Below, in pieces: positions 22,554 through 35,277 of a stretch of DNA of 64,000 bases. Location: assembly GCF_030272615.1 (NCBI RefSeq), contig NC_081414.1:766552483-766616482 (forward strand), given 5' to 3'. Each line of letters opens with the position of its first letter. Position 1 is the stretch's first letter. Origin of the DNA: Cryptomeria japonica. Lineage: Eukaryota > Streptophyta > Pinopsida > Cupressales > Cupressaceae. Under the pieces are notes generated by a model. The model saw nothing but the letters and a program-made list of their open reading frames with translations. It ran no database searches and was not told the DNA's origin. The position numbers and the translations under genes were made by a program.

Positions 22554-24241
22554 TCACTTAACCTATAGATGTCTTCAAATTCATCATGCAACGTGTGCTT
22601 AGTTTTCTAAATCTCACTGCTACCAATTTTGTGCCAGTCCGAAGAAGAAAGAGAATATGTATGTCTGTGTTCTCTAATATACTAGAGAGAAGAATGTGTG
22701 TGTCTGATTACTCTAACATGCAATATACGTGGTACATCCGGTAAAATTTGTATTTTTTAAAAATGAAACAGTTTTAATGCATTTTTGCCCCTACTTCAAT
22801 TTAAAGCTCTCTTCCTTTATGGTGCACTTATTTTTTAAATATATGAACTTCAGCAATTTATATGATGCAAACTATATCCCTCGTTACTCAATTAAACCTG
22901 GAATGGTATAAAAACAATTGATAAGTGTCTATAAACATCGCATGGTATTACAACTATCGTGCCATCTTTCCTAAATTTTAAGCTCATTTGTTTTCATTTC
23001 ACTCCTCTTTCTTGTTGAGGAGTTTTGTCACACTAGATATTTGTAGGAACTATTGTGTGTAACTGTATTATGAATCACATTGATATGGTTATGCATTAAT
23101 GAAGGATCTTCTTAGAAATATAATTTTTTTTTTTTTTTTGTTTTACATTCATGGACAATTTTTCAATATTGTGTGTACATGTACGCTTCTAAGTGTTTTG
23201 GTTTCATATTTCGCTACATCTCATGCAAATTATCTTATGATTATGTATGGATAATGATTTAGTCAAATTAGTGAACAAAATAAATATGAATTTTGACTAT
23301 TATAATATAAATCTATACACGTTTGGACTATAAATATGAATTTTGATTTGTACAAACCATTTTATCAAATAATTAGCTATTTTCATTTTTTTTAACGATT
23401 ATATTCCTTTGAAAAAGCTAAATAGCTTTTTCTATTTAACGCTAATGATATTTCAAGATAATAAAGTGAAAATCTATTTGTCTTTACTTAGACACATCGG
23501 GTATGGGGAATGGTATATGGAAGAATTCAAATGTTCAAATTATGGTTTGTGAGTAAATTAATGTGGATATGTCTATATTATGTAAAACTGTAGTCAGAAA
23601 AAAATGCTAGAGTAGGGACACGAAAACAATGCATTTTTCTTTAATGGGACATGGAGTTTCTTAGCAACTATGCATCATCTATTTAAACAAAGAACCTTTC
23701 TTAATTTATTCAATTATGACACAACCAATTATGAATATTTAACTCTTCTCAAGTGAAGAAAATATTGATAAAGTGTGGGCTTTGACTTATGTCAATGTTG
23801 TTGATGAAAAAATGCAACCATGTCTCAAATGATCCAAATACTTTCACCTTATGTCAATTATGTTCGTGTGAATGCGGTTTTATTGCAATCACACATAACT
23901 TAAGTTTAATTAGGTGGCTGACATATCATATATTAGATACTAATCACTTAGTATTTAATATCCTTCATAGTGTATTTGATCTTTGTAGTAGTTAGTTATC
24001 TTGTTGTTAGCTCATACAACATCACATCTTTATTATTTATTCTGGGTGTTTGTACATTTTGGATCATCTCAATTGAATTATTCTCGCATTGGTGAAATAA
24101 CATCTGTATTTTTCTTCTATCTACTTTGTGAAGTGTTTTAGTTTGGAGGTTGTGTTATTGGGTTGCTCCAACATACACATACTAAAATTCACAAGATACA
24201 AATACTAAAAATATTAACTAATATATACTTTGAATAGAAAA
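22554..24241. other. AT-rich 3' flank of laccase, no gene
   Basis: The laccase 3' untranslated region probably occupies the first few hundred bases. The rest is AT-rich with short unsupported frames; nothing else was recognised. Confidence 0.55.
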
Positions 24242-24390
24242 TGTATATGCTTAAAATCATCATTATTCAATTAGAAATAAAAGGAAATCACGAATCCCTA
24301 ACTAATCAAAGAATCCTAAATAATTCAATGAAATAATGCGAAACAAAGTAATAGGAATATAAAATATTCAATTAAAACTTCTTATTCCAT
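24242..24390 (-). repeat. 3' LTR of element C (recognisable part)
   Basis: Matches 31,255-31,386. It starts TGTATATGC. The LTR probably continues rightward, but the partner copy is truncated, so its end is unknown. Confidence 0.75.
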
Positions 24391-26230
24391 GATCACATAT
24401 GGCTTCCATTGTTCTTCTCTTCTTTGTGGTATGATGGCTCTTAGATATTACGCTGACAACCTACAAATGACACAAAGATTCAAAGTTTGTGATTCATCGC
24501 GATTGTTGAAAATGGAGATTGAATGCTGAATTTATAGATTATTGGAGAGCATTGATTGAGAGGTGGAACTTGGACAAGCTCACATGCTGATTGATAGTTG
24601 TACTAGTGATTTGGAGGTGGAACAAAATTGATTTAATTGTTAATTGAATAGATAAAAGAGTTAACTGATTGATAAAAAAGTTGATTGAAAGATGAAAAAG
24701 AATGATTGGAGGATAATTGATTGATGACAAAGAAAGCTTTATTTATAAAAAGCTAAGTGAAGATAGAAAAGAAATGATTGGAGATAATTAAAGAAATGAT
24801 GTAATTAATCAATTAATTGAAATGATTAATTAAAATAGATGGAATAGTTAACTGATTGATTTTTTTTTGGAAAAAAACAAAGTGGAAGATAGAAATAGGA
24901 ATTGAAAAGATAACGATTTAAGTAATTAATTAAATGAATTAATTAATTTAGCATGTTCTTGCACTTTGACTTTGATTTTCAACTTAATCTTTGCATGAGA
25001 TTTAATTCAAATATTGAATTTATTTTAAGTTCAATTTGTTATTTGAATATATTTAGAACTTGACTTTGATTTTCAATATGATTTTTTAGATAATGCACAT
25101 GTATTTGAAATTAGAAGAAATTAATGAGCTATAGCCTTATCAATTTTAAACCAATCTAGTTGTGACATGAGCGGGTGTTATGTTTGTTTTTATTGATGCA
25201 CTTGAAGAGGATGATGACACCAACTAGGTGTTGATCTCATTAGATGGCATTATGGTTTTTTTTGTCACTACATTGGCATTTGATGATTACACACATACGA
25301 TTGTTGACAAGTTTTTCTCTACAGTATGATAAGGATTGGTGATTTCATTGACAAGAGGTTCATGAAAAACTCGCATAGAGGGATTGGGATCATGAGGGGG
25401 ATGAGGAGAAATGGTAAGTTCATTTGTGAGGAACATGGAGGATTATGACATGGAGATGAAGGGATGGAGGGATCTTGATCAGGATCTAGAGAAATAATGG
25501 GATCTTACTTAGGACATGAAGGTGAAGGAATACTTTGATCTTAACTTGGAAATGGATTATTAGGAAGGATGTAAGGGATGTCCTGATCTTTCTTCGGATG
25601 GAACTTGAAAGGAAAGTTTGTTCTTGAGACAAAAGGGTATCATTATGAATGGGATAGAAAAGAGCAAGGGGATCATCATAAGGTTCTTGGTTGGTGTGAT
25701 TGATAAACAACTAGGTAGGATGGAAGGGTTTGTTCTTGATCTTTATTTGTTTTAGGACTCATTTCTTTTGATTTTGAATCATCTTCTTGACATGGGGAAG
25801 GAGTTTGGATATGCATGGGAGATTCTTGGAATGTTTCAACACATTGACCTGATGAGAAAGGATTTTGAATCAGACTCTTTGAAGTGGGTTTTCTTGGAAA
25901 TGAAATATATGATGTTGAATTTTTAATTTCTGAAGCATGTGAAGGACTAGCATCACGACTTGGATTAGATTGGATTTATATTATCGATAACCATTGGGAG
26001 GTTGTGTTAAAGATGGTGTGGACTGCTCTTGTGTGACTTCAGGGTATGACAAAATGGTGAAAGATATGGAGGCTACTTGAGGTGCAAACTCTTAATGGGA
26101 AGAGGTATTTCTAGACATGGGCAGAAGACCTAATTGCATGATAGGTGACACATTGACCATGTTTGATTGATGTCCAAAGGGTGACATATTTGTAAATATG
26201 CTTGCAATCATTTGGGACACCCTTGATGGT

Positions 26231-26512
26231 TTATTTAAAGACATAGGAGGATATTCGTAGACATGTGATGTGATTGAATGAAAAATTGATTATGTAATTG
26301 TGTGTGACTTTGGTAGTGGTTGACTTGTTTGTGCAATTTTTGGTGATGAGAGTTGTGTTGTTTGTTGTATTGGTTGTTGGACTTGCATTATTGGATATGT
26401 TTGTTGTTGATATTGGTTTCTCATGTTTACTTGTGTGAGAATAGCTGGTATGTCTGATTTCATAATAAGAGCTTGCACACCAACCGACTCTAAGTTTATA
26501 TTGGGATATCAT
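26231..26512 (-). pseudogene. Possible gag remnant of element C
   Basis: A 93-codon minus-strand frame, overlapped by another frame rich in Q, T, P and N (NQYQQQTYPIMQVQQPIQQ). Proline- and glutamine-rich low-complexity N-termini are common in Gypsy Gag proteins, and element B's Gag has a similar N-terminus. No diagnostic gag block was seen, so this is only a positional guess. Confidence 0.25.
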
Positions 26513-27109
26513 AATTTTTGAAATAGTTTGAACATCTGGGATCTAATGTCTTCACTTTTTTTAACCTTTTATTCCAAGATCTCTATTTCTCGAGCTAGTT
26601 TCTCTTCAAGTGATGGAGAAATAGGTTTGACATTTGTTTGTTCCTGATAAGTTTGATGCATATTTTGGGATTATGTACATGTTGGATTGAGATAATTGAT
26701 TGTTTGGTTGCAATGACATGGTCCCACGAAAGTGGGAAGTTTGATAAGGGTAATGTTATCTCCTAGAAGTTTGATAGCATGTTGAACAACCATTGCACTA
26801 TATGCAATTTTTTTTTTGGATTTTTGAAGTTTACTTGGATGAAATGCAATGCTACTATGGGATGAAAGTACAACCCTACTTTTTTTTTTGGATTTTGAGA
26901 ATTTTGAAAATGGACAAATGTATCTAAGGATGACAAATGCAACCTATGCTTTTGAATTTTTTTGACAAATTGGATTAAGGAAAGACAAGATGAAATGCTA
27001 AAGAATGAGAATGCAACTTTGGACTTGGACTAGGGAACACCCTAATTTTGAAGATAATGCAAAATGGAGATAATGATTTGACCCTATGTCTTATGAGGAT
27101 GAAGACTAT

Positions 27110-27540
27110 GCAAGGGCTTATGCAAATATTATGAGGACTATGCAAGGACTTATGCAAAGATTATGACGACTATATAAGGAGTTATGTGAAGATTACGATG
27201 ACGTATATAGGAACTCCATGAGGACTAGATGAAGACTATGCAAGGACTTATGTAAAGTAAGGACATAAATGAGGACTAAAATGAGGATGATAATGAGGAC
27301 TATAATGAGGACTAGAATGAGAACTAAGGACGTAAATGAGTACTATAATGAGGAGGATACTGAACACTATGCAAAAAATTATGCAAAGAAAGGACGCAAA
27401 TGGGGACTATGTAAGGACTATAATGAAAATATTGATGCAAAGTAAGGAAGTAAATGAGGACTATAATGAGGACAATATGACGACGATAATGAGGACTATG
27501 CAAGGAATTATGTAAAGTAAGGACGTAAATGAGCACTGAT
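27110..27540 (+). repeat. Degenerate tandem array (GAGGACTATGCAAGGACTTA)
   Basis: Irregular repetition of GAGGACTATGCAAGGACTTA and AAGTAAGGACGTAAATGAGG units. The unit reappears at about 28,960-29,030. The minus-strand frames here are by-products of the array. Confidence 0.8.
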
Positions 27541-28329
27541 GCTCTACAAAATGGACAAGGTTAGCAAATGACAAACAACACAAGACACAAGAAATCGTTA
27601 GTGTTATTTAACGAAAAATTAATGTAAACAGGCATATCAAAAGAGATACTAAGAACATGAAAGAATATTTAACTAAAGAAGCAAATATGATGAGGCATCT
27701 CCAAATGCCTCCTAACATGCTCTTGGCTCCTTCTCTTTTGTTCCTCTCCTCTCCAAGTTCCATGTGAGGACTTTCAACCCAATCCCATGTTGACAAGTGT
27801 CACCATGAGGAGGCTTGAGAGGAGAGATAAGGAGCATTAAATGCTTGAGGGGACATGATGGTTACCCTAGTCAAAGAAATAAATGCTTTGAAGAGACACA
27901 TGGGTTACACGAGGGTTAAGTTAGGGGTCAAAGTCCTTAACCATGGGTGCAAGTGGAATTAACCATTAATGGTCATGTAAGAGCCATAAGTGGTTTGGAA
28001 GACTTTAGAGGTTAATTTGTTGAACACACAAAGCATAAATTGCTTTTCAAAGACTTTGGAGTCTTTGAGAAGTGACTCCAATTTGCTTAGGAATGTGACA
28101 ATATTTAGGGGATGGATTAGGTTAATTAGGAAGGGTTTAGAAGAATCTAGATGAGGTTTAGGCATGCAAGTGGGTTTTGTAGGAGAATGCAAGTGGGAGG
28201 AATTTTGGGATTTTCAATTAAAATAAAATCATTTATTTCAATTAAATGGTGTAAGTTGCATTTGGATAAATATTTAAATAAATATTAATTTATTTACATG
28301 AGAAAAAGAAGATAAAGCATTAAATGCTT

Positions 28330-28546
28330 GAAGACTTTGAGGGAAACCATTAAAGGCTTAAGAAGACTCTATAAGGAAGCCATTAAGTTTGAAGACTTTA
28401 AGGGAAACCATTAAAGGCTTAAGAAGACTCTAGAAGGAAGCCATTAAGTTTCAAGACTTCAAGGAAAACCATTAAAGGCTTAAGAAGACTCTAGAAGGAA
28501 GCCATTAAGTTTGAAGACTTTAAGGGAAACCATTAAAGGTTTCAAG
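28330..28546 (+). repeat. Tandem repeat, period about 61 bp, 3.6 copies
   Basis: Units start GAAGACTTTNAGGGAAACCA and include TTAAAGGCTTAAGAAGACTC. Starts are near 28,330, 28,391, 28,452 and 28,513 with few differences. Confidence 0.92.
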
Positions 28547-29484
28547 TGGGTGAGGATAAATAGGATTTTAAATAACTAATTTATTTAAAATAGTTGTGCA
28601 ACTTGCATTTGTAGGAAAATACAAGTGGGTAGAGGATAAAGGTGATTTAAATAAATGTTAATTTATTTAAATGTGAGAGTTGGGATTTTGGGGGAATTTA
28701 AATAAATATTAATTTATTTAAATGTGAGAGAAAATTTAATTAAATAAATATGATTTATTTATTTAATTAATGGTCTGAATTTGGTTAAGTGAATTAAATC
28801 AAATAAATTGAATAATTTATTTAATTAATAGGAGAAGAGGGTTAAGATTAATTAATTAAATATATTAATTTAATTAATTATTGATTGATGGTTAAATAAT
28901 CAAATAAATACTAAATATTCATTTAATTAAGTGGACAGATTTATGTGACTACAAGCACTATGCAAGGACTTGTGCAAAGCCTAAGGACGTAAATGAGGAC
29001 TATAATGAGGACGATACAAGGACTAAGGACTCTACGAACACTTATGGTCACAAGTATGTAAAATTTTGGACTTTGTTGGACTGTCTGATGTTTCAAGGTA
29101 GACTCTATTTCAAGTAACTTTGCTTGTGGGACAAGTCTATTTTTCAATTCTGAGAACATTGTCTAAAGACAAGTATAGCTGGATGAACTATGTTTTGATG
29201 AATTTCGAGAATTTAGTTCCACACAAGGTAGGGCCTAAAATATCCCAAATACTGACTCAGCACAATGATACATAAAAAAACATAGAAGACAATCTTAGGC
29301 TGGATATTGGAAACCATTCAAAGAGGGCCTTACAATAAAATACTGAAACAAGACGAACAACTAGAGAGTTTAGTAGCACTGGCTCCACTCCACGACACAC
29401 ACTTCTCGGGCATGCCAGTCTCTCTTACCCTGAAGATCCGAAGATCTTTTCACCGAGGGATTTCTTTCTCATAATGCAAGGTAC

Positions 29485-29901
29485 ATGAAGGGTATCTATG
29501 AGATACGATCTACACTCCCAGAATTAATGAATGTGGGATTTGAGCTACTAAGCTGGTTCTTATTGTAAATTTTGAAGGGCCCCGATCCAATGATGGATTC
29601 TCAAAGCAAGCCACTTAAGGCTTTAGTTAAGCTTATCGGTGCAGGGAAGGCCCCCACATATGTTGAATTCACTAGACATTCTAGCCGCCTGACCAATATA
29701 TTTAGATAGCGGCTCAAAAAACACACTCGAGAGTATGCTGAGAGAGATGATATACCCAACGCATCCCAATTTGAAGTACCTCTGCGGGGTGATGAAATCC
29801 CCATCCAAAGATACCTCCCACTACTGAAAAGAAAAAAATGGGTGTCGTTATCACCTTTCCCTCTCTCCCAAGACCCCGAAGGCAGGTGGAAAGGTACTTA
29901 A
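29485..29901 (+). pseudogene. Cryptic coding block of unknown origin
   Basis: One + strand frame of 139 codons starts MKGIYEIRSTLPELMNVGF and continues with KPLKALVKLIGAGKAPTYVE and PLRGDEIPIQRYLPLLKRKK, broken only by two internal stops (after SWFLL and after NIFR). A frame one base offset immediately upstream (about 29,385-29,484) reads SLSYPEDPKIFSPRDFF. Composition is less AT-rich than the neighbours, and the residue pattern looks like a real protein. I do not recognise the family. It runs antisense to element C and may be a captured or decayed host gene fragment. Confidence 0.45.
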
Positions 29902-30004
29902 TGCAACAATAGGTCCACCCAAGACACACAAAAAAAAGTCCCTTTTACCTTATATATTACAATGTGTGATTTATTCTATTCATAGGCAAATTCATGTTCA
30001 TTTT

Positions 30005-30322
30005 AAAGCCCAAACCGAGGTGTGAAATACGCATGTGCATTTCTATTTTAAAACACCAAAGTGAAGTGTGAGATCGTGCATGTCAATTTTAATCCCATAT
30101 TTATTTTAAGCATCAAGCTGAAGTGTGAGATCATGCATGTCAATTTTAATCCCAAGATCAATTTTATGCACCAAGCCGAAGTGTGAGATCATGCATGCCA
30201 ATTTTAGTCCCAAGATCAATTTTAAGCACCAAGCTGAAGTGTGAGATCATGCATGTCAATTTTAGTCCCAAGATCAATTTTAAGCACCAAGCTGAAGTGT
30301 GAGATCATGCATGTCAATTTTA
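30005..30322 (+). repeat. Tandem repeat, period 57-58 bp, about 5.5 copies
   Basis: Units read GAAGTGTGAGATCATGCATG followed by TCAATTTTARTCCCAAGATC. Copies begin near 30,063, 30,120, 30,178, 30,235 and 30,293, with a more degenerate one upstream. Confidence 0.92.
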
Positions 30323-31210
30323 AACACAAAATCCAAAAGTGATTTAACCCTAAAGGATCCTGCAATCAAATTGTTAGTGGTTTCCAAAATAATTTGGGAT
30401 GATCAAGCTTTCTCTGTAATTTCACCACACGCTGTAAATAGGGAATCAATAGCTAAAATCAAAATGATAATTTTTTTGTTAATAACCCCAAAATAAAATT
30501 ACAAAGAAGATAGCCCTAATGAATTTCTAAGAGCTTTCAAAAAATGTAAGAATTTAAAAAAAAAGACATTAATTTGCACTCTGAAGAGCAGATTTATGGA
30601 AAAACATGAATTTTTAAAGATCTAGCTTTATGTTAATTATTTGATATCAAAATAAAAAGTTTAAAGAAGATGCCTCTTGTGAAATTTTAAGAAATTTCAA
30701 AAAATGTAAGAATTTTAAAAAAAATTCTTTAATTTGCGTCCAGAATTTAGAATTTATTAAAAATATTAAAATGATCATATCTCGGTCAAAATAGATTGTT
30801 AATATCCGAATTTGTTACTGTAGGCATGTTTCAAGATTATTAACCTAGTATAAAAAAATATTACAAAAATTCATTTATTTTCTTCTAAAAGAAAAGATTT
30901 ATGAAAATAATTGCAACTATCATATCTCACTTAAAACTGACGATCTAACCTTGATTTTTTAACTGTAGATCCGTGAGATGATCATTAACCTACAATAAAA
31001 AAATATTTAAGAGATTATCAATCATTTGGAATATGTGATAAAATCTTTGAACAACTTGCAATATTGCCTTGAACCTGATCTGCACAATTAGTCTTGAAAT
31101 TCTTGAATAAAAGACCAATTAGGATCAGAAAATCTCTTGGAATATAAATTTAAAAGAGAGGTGTAGTTGCAAGATCCAATACCTATACTTGCAGACATAC
31201 ACAAAATTCC

Positions 31211-31251
31211 AAATCAGAAGGTTGCGTGTTCGATTCACATCGGGTTCACCA
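31211..31251 (-). other. Extended tRNA-Trp-derived primer binding site
   Basis: Forty-one bases ending CGGGTTCACCA match the 3' half of plant tRNA-Trp, from the anticodon stem through the T arm (GTTCGATT loop) and acceptor strand to CCA, with about two differences by memory of the tRNA. No 5' tRNA half precedes it, so it is not a tRNA gene. On the minus strand it begins TGGTGAACCCGA beside the LTR at 31,255, as a primer site should. Confidence 0.75.
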
Positions 31252-31254
31252 AAA

Positions 31255-31386
31255 TGTATATGCTTAAAATCATCATTATTCAATTAAAAATAAAGTAAAA
31301 TCATTAATTCCTAACTAATCAAAGAATCCTAAATAAACCAATGAAATAATGCAAAACAAAGTAATAGGAATATAAAATATTCACTT
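31255..31386 (-). repeat. 5' LTR of element C, truncated
   Basis: Repeats 24,242-24,387 and stops where the GGGCCC-array repeat begins. Confidence 0.75.
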
Positions 31387-32500
31387 AAAACTCCCTATTC
31401 AGGTGGGTGCAAGAAGTTGGGTCCCAATTCTGTGGAAGTCTGTGAGCATAAAATTTTGCCGCTACAAACGAGTGCCCATTTTTTTAAGAAACGAACACCC
31501 GTTTAGCTTCGGGTCCCCGACCCATAAAAACAAAATGGGTGCCCGTTCAGGATCGGACCACCGTAGAGAAACAGGTGCACAATTTTTAGAAATGGGCACA
31601 CGTTTCTAAAAATGAGTAAAATGTGTACCCATTTCTAAAAATGAGTAAAACGTGTACCCGTTTCTAAAAACGGGCACACGTTTCTTAAAATACTATAAGT
31701 TTCAAAACAGGTGCCCGTTTTTTGAATTTGAAATAACGGGTGCCCATTTCATAAAAGATGAAGCGGGAAACACACCTATGCCTCGGTTTTGGCTTCCGAT
31801 TAGGGTTGGTGGGACCAAGCCTATGCTTGGACCTCCAAAAAATGGCTAAGGCATTGGAATACCACATTTTTGCCTTGCCGTAATTTTTTGAAGGTCTTCC
31901 TGATCGTATTTTTTGATGAAACAAAAACCCATTAGAGCTCTCACTTTCCTGATTTCAAAAATGTAAATTTCATAGCGATATGAGTTTTTTTTACTATTTT
32001 TGTATTATTTATTAATCAAAAGTGGTACCTAAATGTAAAATAGTGAGGTTCAGTAAAACTTTAATAACTTTTTTGTTTTTATGTTTTTTGGAAAATAAAT
32101 TATATGACATCAATCTACATACAATTCTTTTGAGTATTAAAAAAAAAATAAAAAATATGAAATTTTCATCAAATTATGCTGGTCGTACACCAGATGTTTT
32201 GAAAATGTACTTTATAGTCAATTAAAAATTAATAAAAAATATTCTCATCAATATTTGGTGTCTTAGGTATCTTTTCCCAAAAGGATTTGCAAAAATTCAT
32301 TTATTTACGTCAAAATATGGTGGTCGTACACGTGTGGTATGGTCCCGAAACATGCATTTTGAAAAAGTGGTTTTTAAACATGCCTACTAAAAAGAAATTT
32401 CTAGCATGTGGGTATTGAAATGAATTACATATTTGAAAATAAGACTTTGAGCACTACATTTTCTATTACTAAAGTTTTTTCAGATTCAATCTCTAAGTGC
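31387..32500 (+). repeat. GGGCCC-array repeat, copy 2
   Basis: The same order of segments as 17,720-18,830: GTGCAAG...GGAAGTC, an array of AAACGGGCACACGTTTCT-like units (about 31,460-31,750), TCATCAATYTACA, then GGTCGTACACG. Here the palindromic GGGGGCCC core is replaced by GGGTGCCC or GGGCACAC, so the perfect palindrome is lost. Confidence 0.7.
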
Positions 32501-35277
32501 CTCAAATGACATTTTTAGCTCTACACTACTAACACTAATGACATTTTTGGCTCTACAATACTAACACTAATGACAATAAATAATTTTTTTTTACGTAAAA
32601 GGTAAAGAGATACATTTCTCTGTTTGCTCGAACTTAACAAAAATAATTTTTTTGGTCCTTCAAATCAAATTAAAAATATTCAAATGGTTCACAAGGAATC
32701 ATCATATTTCAATTTTTTTTAACTTAACTATTTTTTGAGATATAAATTATTACTTATTTTTTAATTTGATCTTCTTTCACAACCTATATGTAGCAGTCTC
32801 ATTTGAATAAGTCAAGAGGACATATCTACAAGATAACCATATGCTTCCTCATGCCTTCTTGTGTAGTTTTGAGCAATATCCACCAAACAAATTGATGAAT
32901 TCTTTTTTAAAAAAAATATACAACCATTGATCTCTTTCTCCAAGGAGTTATTTGATCTTCAACATCCAAATCTCATAGATTTAGTATCATTGATTTTGGT
33001 AATAACTATACTAGATTACATGGTATACAATCATTTTCTCAAATTTATAATTTCACACAATATAAAATCTCCCACTATAGTTAAAAAAATTCAACAATAA
33101 TAGAAATGTATATCTTTCTAGGCAAAAATACTAGCTTGTATAGCAAATGTTGAGATATAAGGTAATAATATTATGAGAATAAGTTCTTCTAAAAAGGTAT
33201 GCAAATTTCAAATTTATATCTTAACCAAGGATTACCTTTAGATTGAATTATGTTAAATTACATGATTACATATAAATCAACAATGGGAAATAAACTAACA
33301 AACCATGTCAACAAAAGATTTACATGGACAAAATCTTTCTAATAAAACCCAACATGAGAAAAAAAGATGTATGTATTAATATTCAAATATTAGATAGATC
33401 TATACACTAACAATCTCTTCACTCTAACAAAAACCATGTATCTATAAGATAATCTCATGATGCAAGTGCCATCTCATGTCTCCAATTTATATAGAAATGG
33501 AAAAAAATACAACTAATAATTTTACAAAATAATATACCATCAAACGATGGTAATATGTAAAAAATCACACATCTAAAGTGAAGACGTTCTTCTATAATTA
33601 TAATAAATATAACTCCTAATGAACCATGAATAATAATAAAACCTTCGTACTAATAATATATGTCATCTTTGACTTGTAACTCCTTCATAATGATCCATAT
33701 TGTAGGGTAAGCTAACTCATATGAGACTCATCAATATCATTCAAGATGCTTTGAACACTTAATTCTCACATCCAACTTAAAATTTCCTAAAAATACCACC
33801 ACTACCAACTTTGACTCCTTCATGAACGCATAGGACAATCAATGCCAAGATTTTTGAGAAATTTAAATTACAAAATAGTTTCTAATTACACCCTATTCAT
33901 CCAAGGACACGTTTTAAGAGTGTTGGAGGCACATGACTAATACATATATTGAAAGGTAAATGATTAGCTCAATCCTAAGAAATATAGGTGACTAATTCAT
34001 TTTAGAGAGCTTCTTGGAGTGCATGCTCTCATCTACAACTATTTAGAATTTTAAGATAGTTGAACAAAGAGAAAGGTACAAAAATGATTGAACTAATTTA
34101 AAGGTAGATAAAAACAAAGAGTGAAAGGAAGTTGCCACATAGGCAATATGTTAGTGTGATATAAAATGAAAAAGAAAAGTGAACATTAGGATGTTTGCAC
34201 AGGGCATGTAATTGAGCTTTGTACTTGCCAACAACATTCATTTGAAAGTTTATAAAACATGTTAAAAAAGTCATGTTTGTGCATATCCTACAGTCGTCTT
34301 CCGTGAGATCACATTTGTTTGAATTTTTTGAAGTAGTTTATGTGTTATTTGTCTATGCTACATATTTTGATTGTGGAATGAAGATATCATAAATCTATCA
34401 TAGATCATAATTTTAAAATAAGAAAACAATAGTGCGGAAGTAATCATAAAAATTAATCTTGAGTTCTTGTAAAAAGAATCACAATGTAGGTGACAATAAA
34501 TAGACAACAGGTTTAGAAGATTTCACATGCTTCACCAAACTCTAAAAACTAGGCAAAGATTGTAGAAGATAAAAAGGAATCAAATAAAACCAAAAAGATA
34601 AATTTCTACGTGAAAATTTGTAAATTAACATTACCTTACTAATGATCGAAGGATTGATTGATTTTGGAGGTTACCCCTATATTGAATTCTTTCCCCTCCT
34701 TTAATAAAATTGAAACCCCAAAGAAAACAAATAATATCCAAATTTCAAGTAACTAATCCCTTACTAATAAGTTATTTAGTGAAAACAAATCCATCTACAA
34801 GCTAAATCCCACTCTTTTATCTTAAATTCTTAATAATTTTCACATTAAATTTAATATTTATATAATTTTACTATTAAAAGTAATAAAAAATAGCTCTATT
34901 GTATCCAAGTAAACAACAACTAAAATTATGTTATACTTCCAAAATAGCTTCTTTACATTTCTTTAGAAAAAAATACTTCTTTTCTCTCTCTCCGAATGGA
35001 CCCATTTAAATTTGAACAAGCCTACAAATTTCGAGTCCGCTTTAATCACCTGCCACGTGTAAACGATCAGATAACGTTCAATTCCGAATGACATGCAGCC
35101 TGCACGTAGCAAACGACAGCAAATGGATAAGATTCAAACCTAACTGTTTTGTATTTTATTCACCAACAGTCTGCTTTTTAACCTGGAAATTTTGCAAATT
35201 TCAATAGGCTTGCATTTCAAAGGGTTTCGTCAATCTGAAAGGGATTTGGAACAGAAGATCAGGTTGCTGGATCAGTG
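32501..35277. other. AT-rich intergenic region; short duplication at 32,500-32,580
   Basis: A direct repeat of TGACATTTTTRGCTCTACA occurs twice near 32,507-32,570. The rest is AT-rich without supported genes. The last 250 bases are less AT-rich and include GCCACGTGT near 35,052, a G-box, which may be promoter sequence for the frame at 35,278. Confidence 0.5.

Larger units (their letters stand above)
24242..31386 (-). mobile_element. Minus-strand LTR element with tRNA-Trp primer site (element C)
   Basis: The sequence from 24,242 (TGTATATGCTTAAAATC) is repeated at 31,255 with few differences for about 130 bases. A tRNA-Trp-like segment ending CCA lies three bases before the right copy. The element therefore reads leftward, with its 5' LTR at right. 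The right LTR is cut at about 31,386 by a GGGCCC-array repeat, and the right end of the left LTR could not be fixed. Internal DNA has three tandem arrays and only short frames; no reverse transcriptase was recognised, so it is probably non-autonomous or decayed. Confidence 0.72.

Noticed and set aside
31180-31251. tRNA-Trp gene
   Set aside because: Only the 3' half is present, CCA is encoded, and it abuts an LTR, so it is a primer site.
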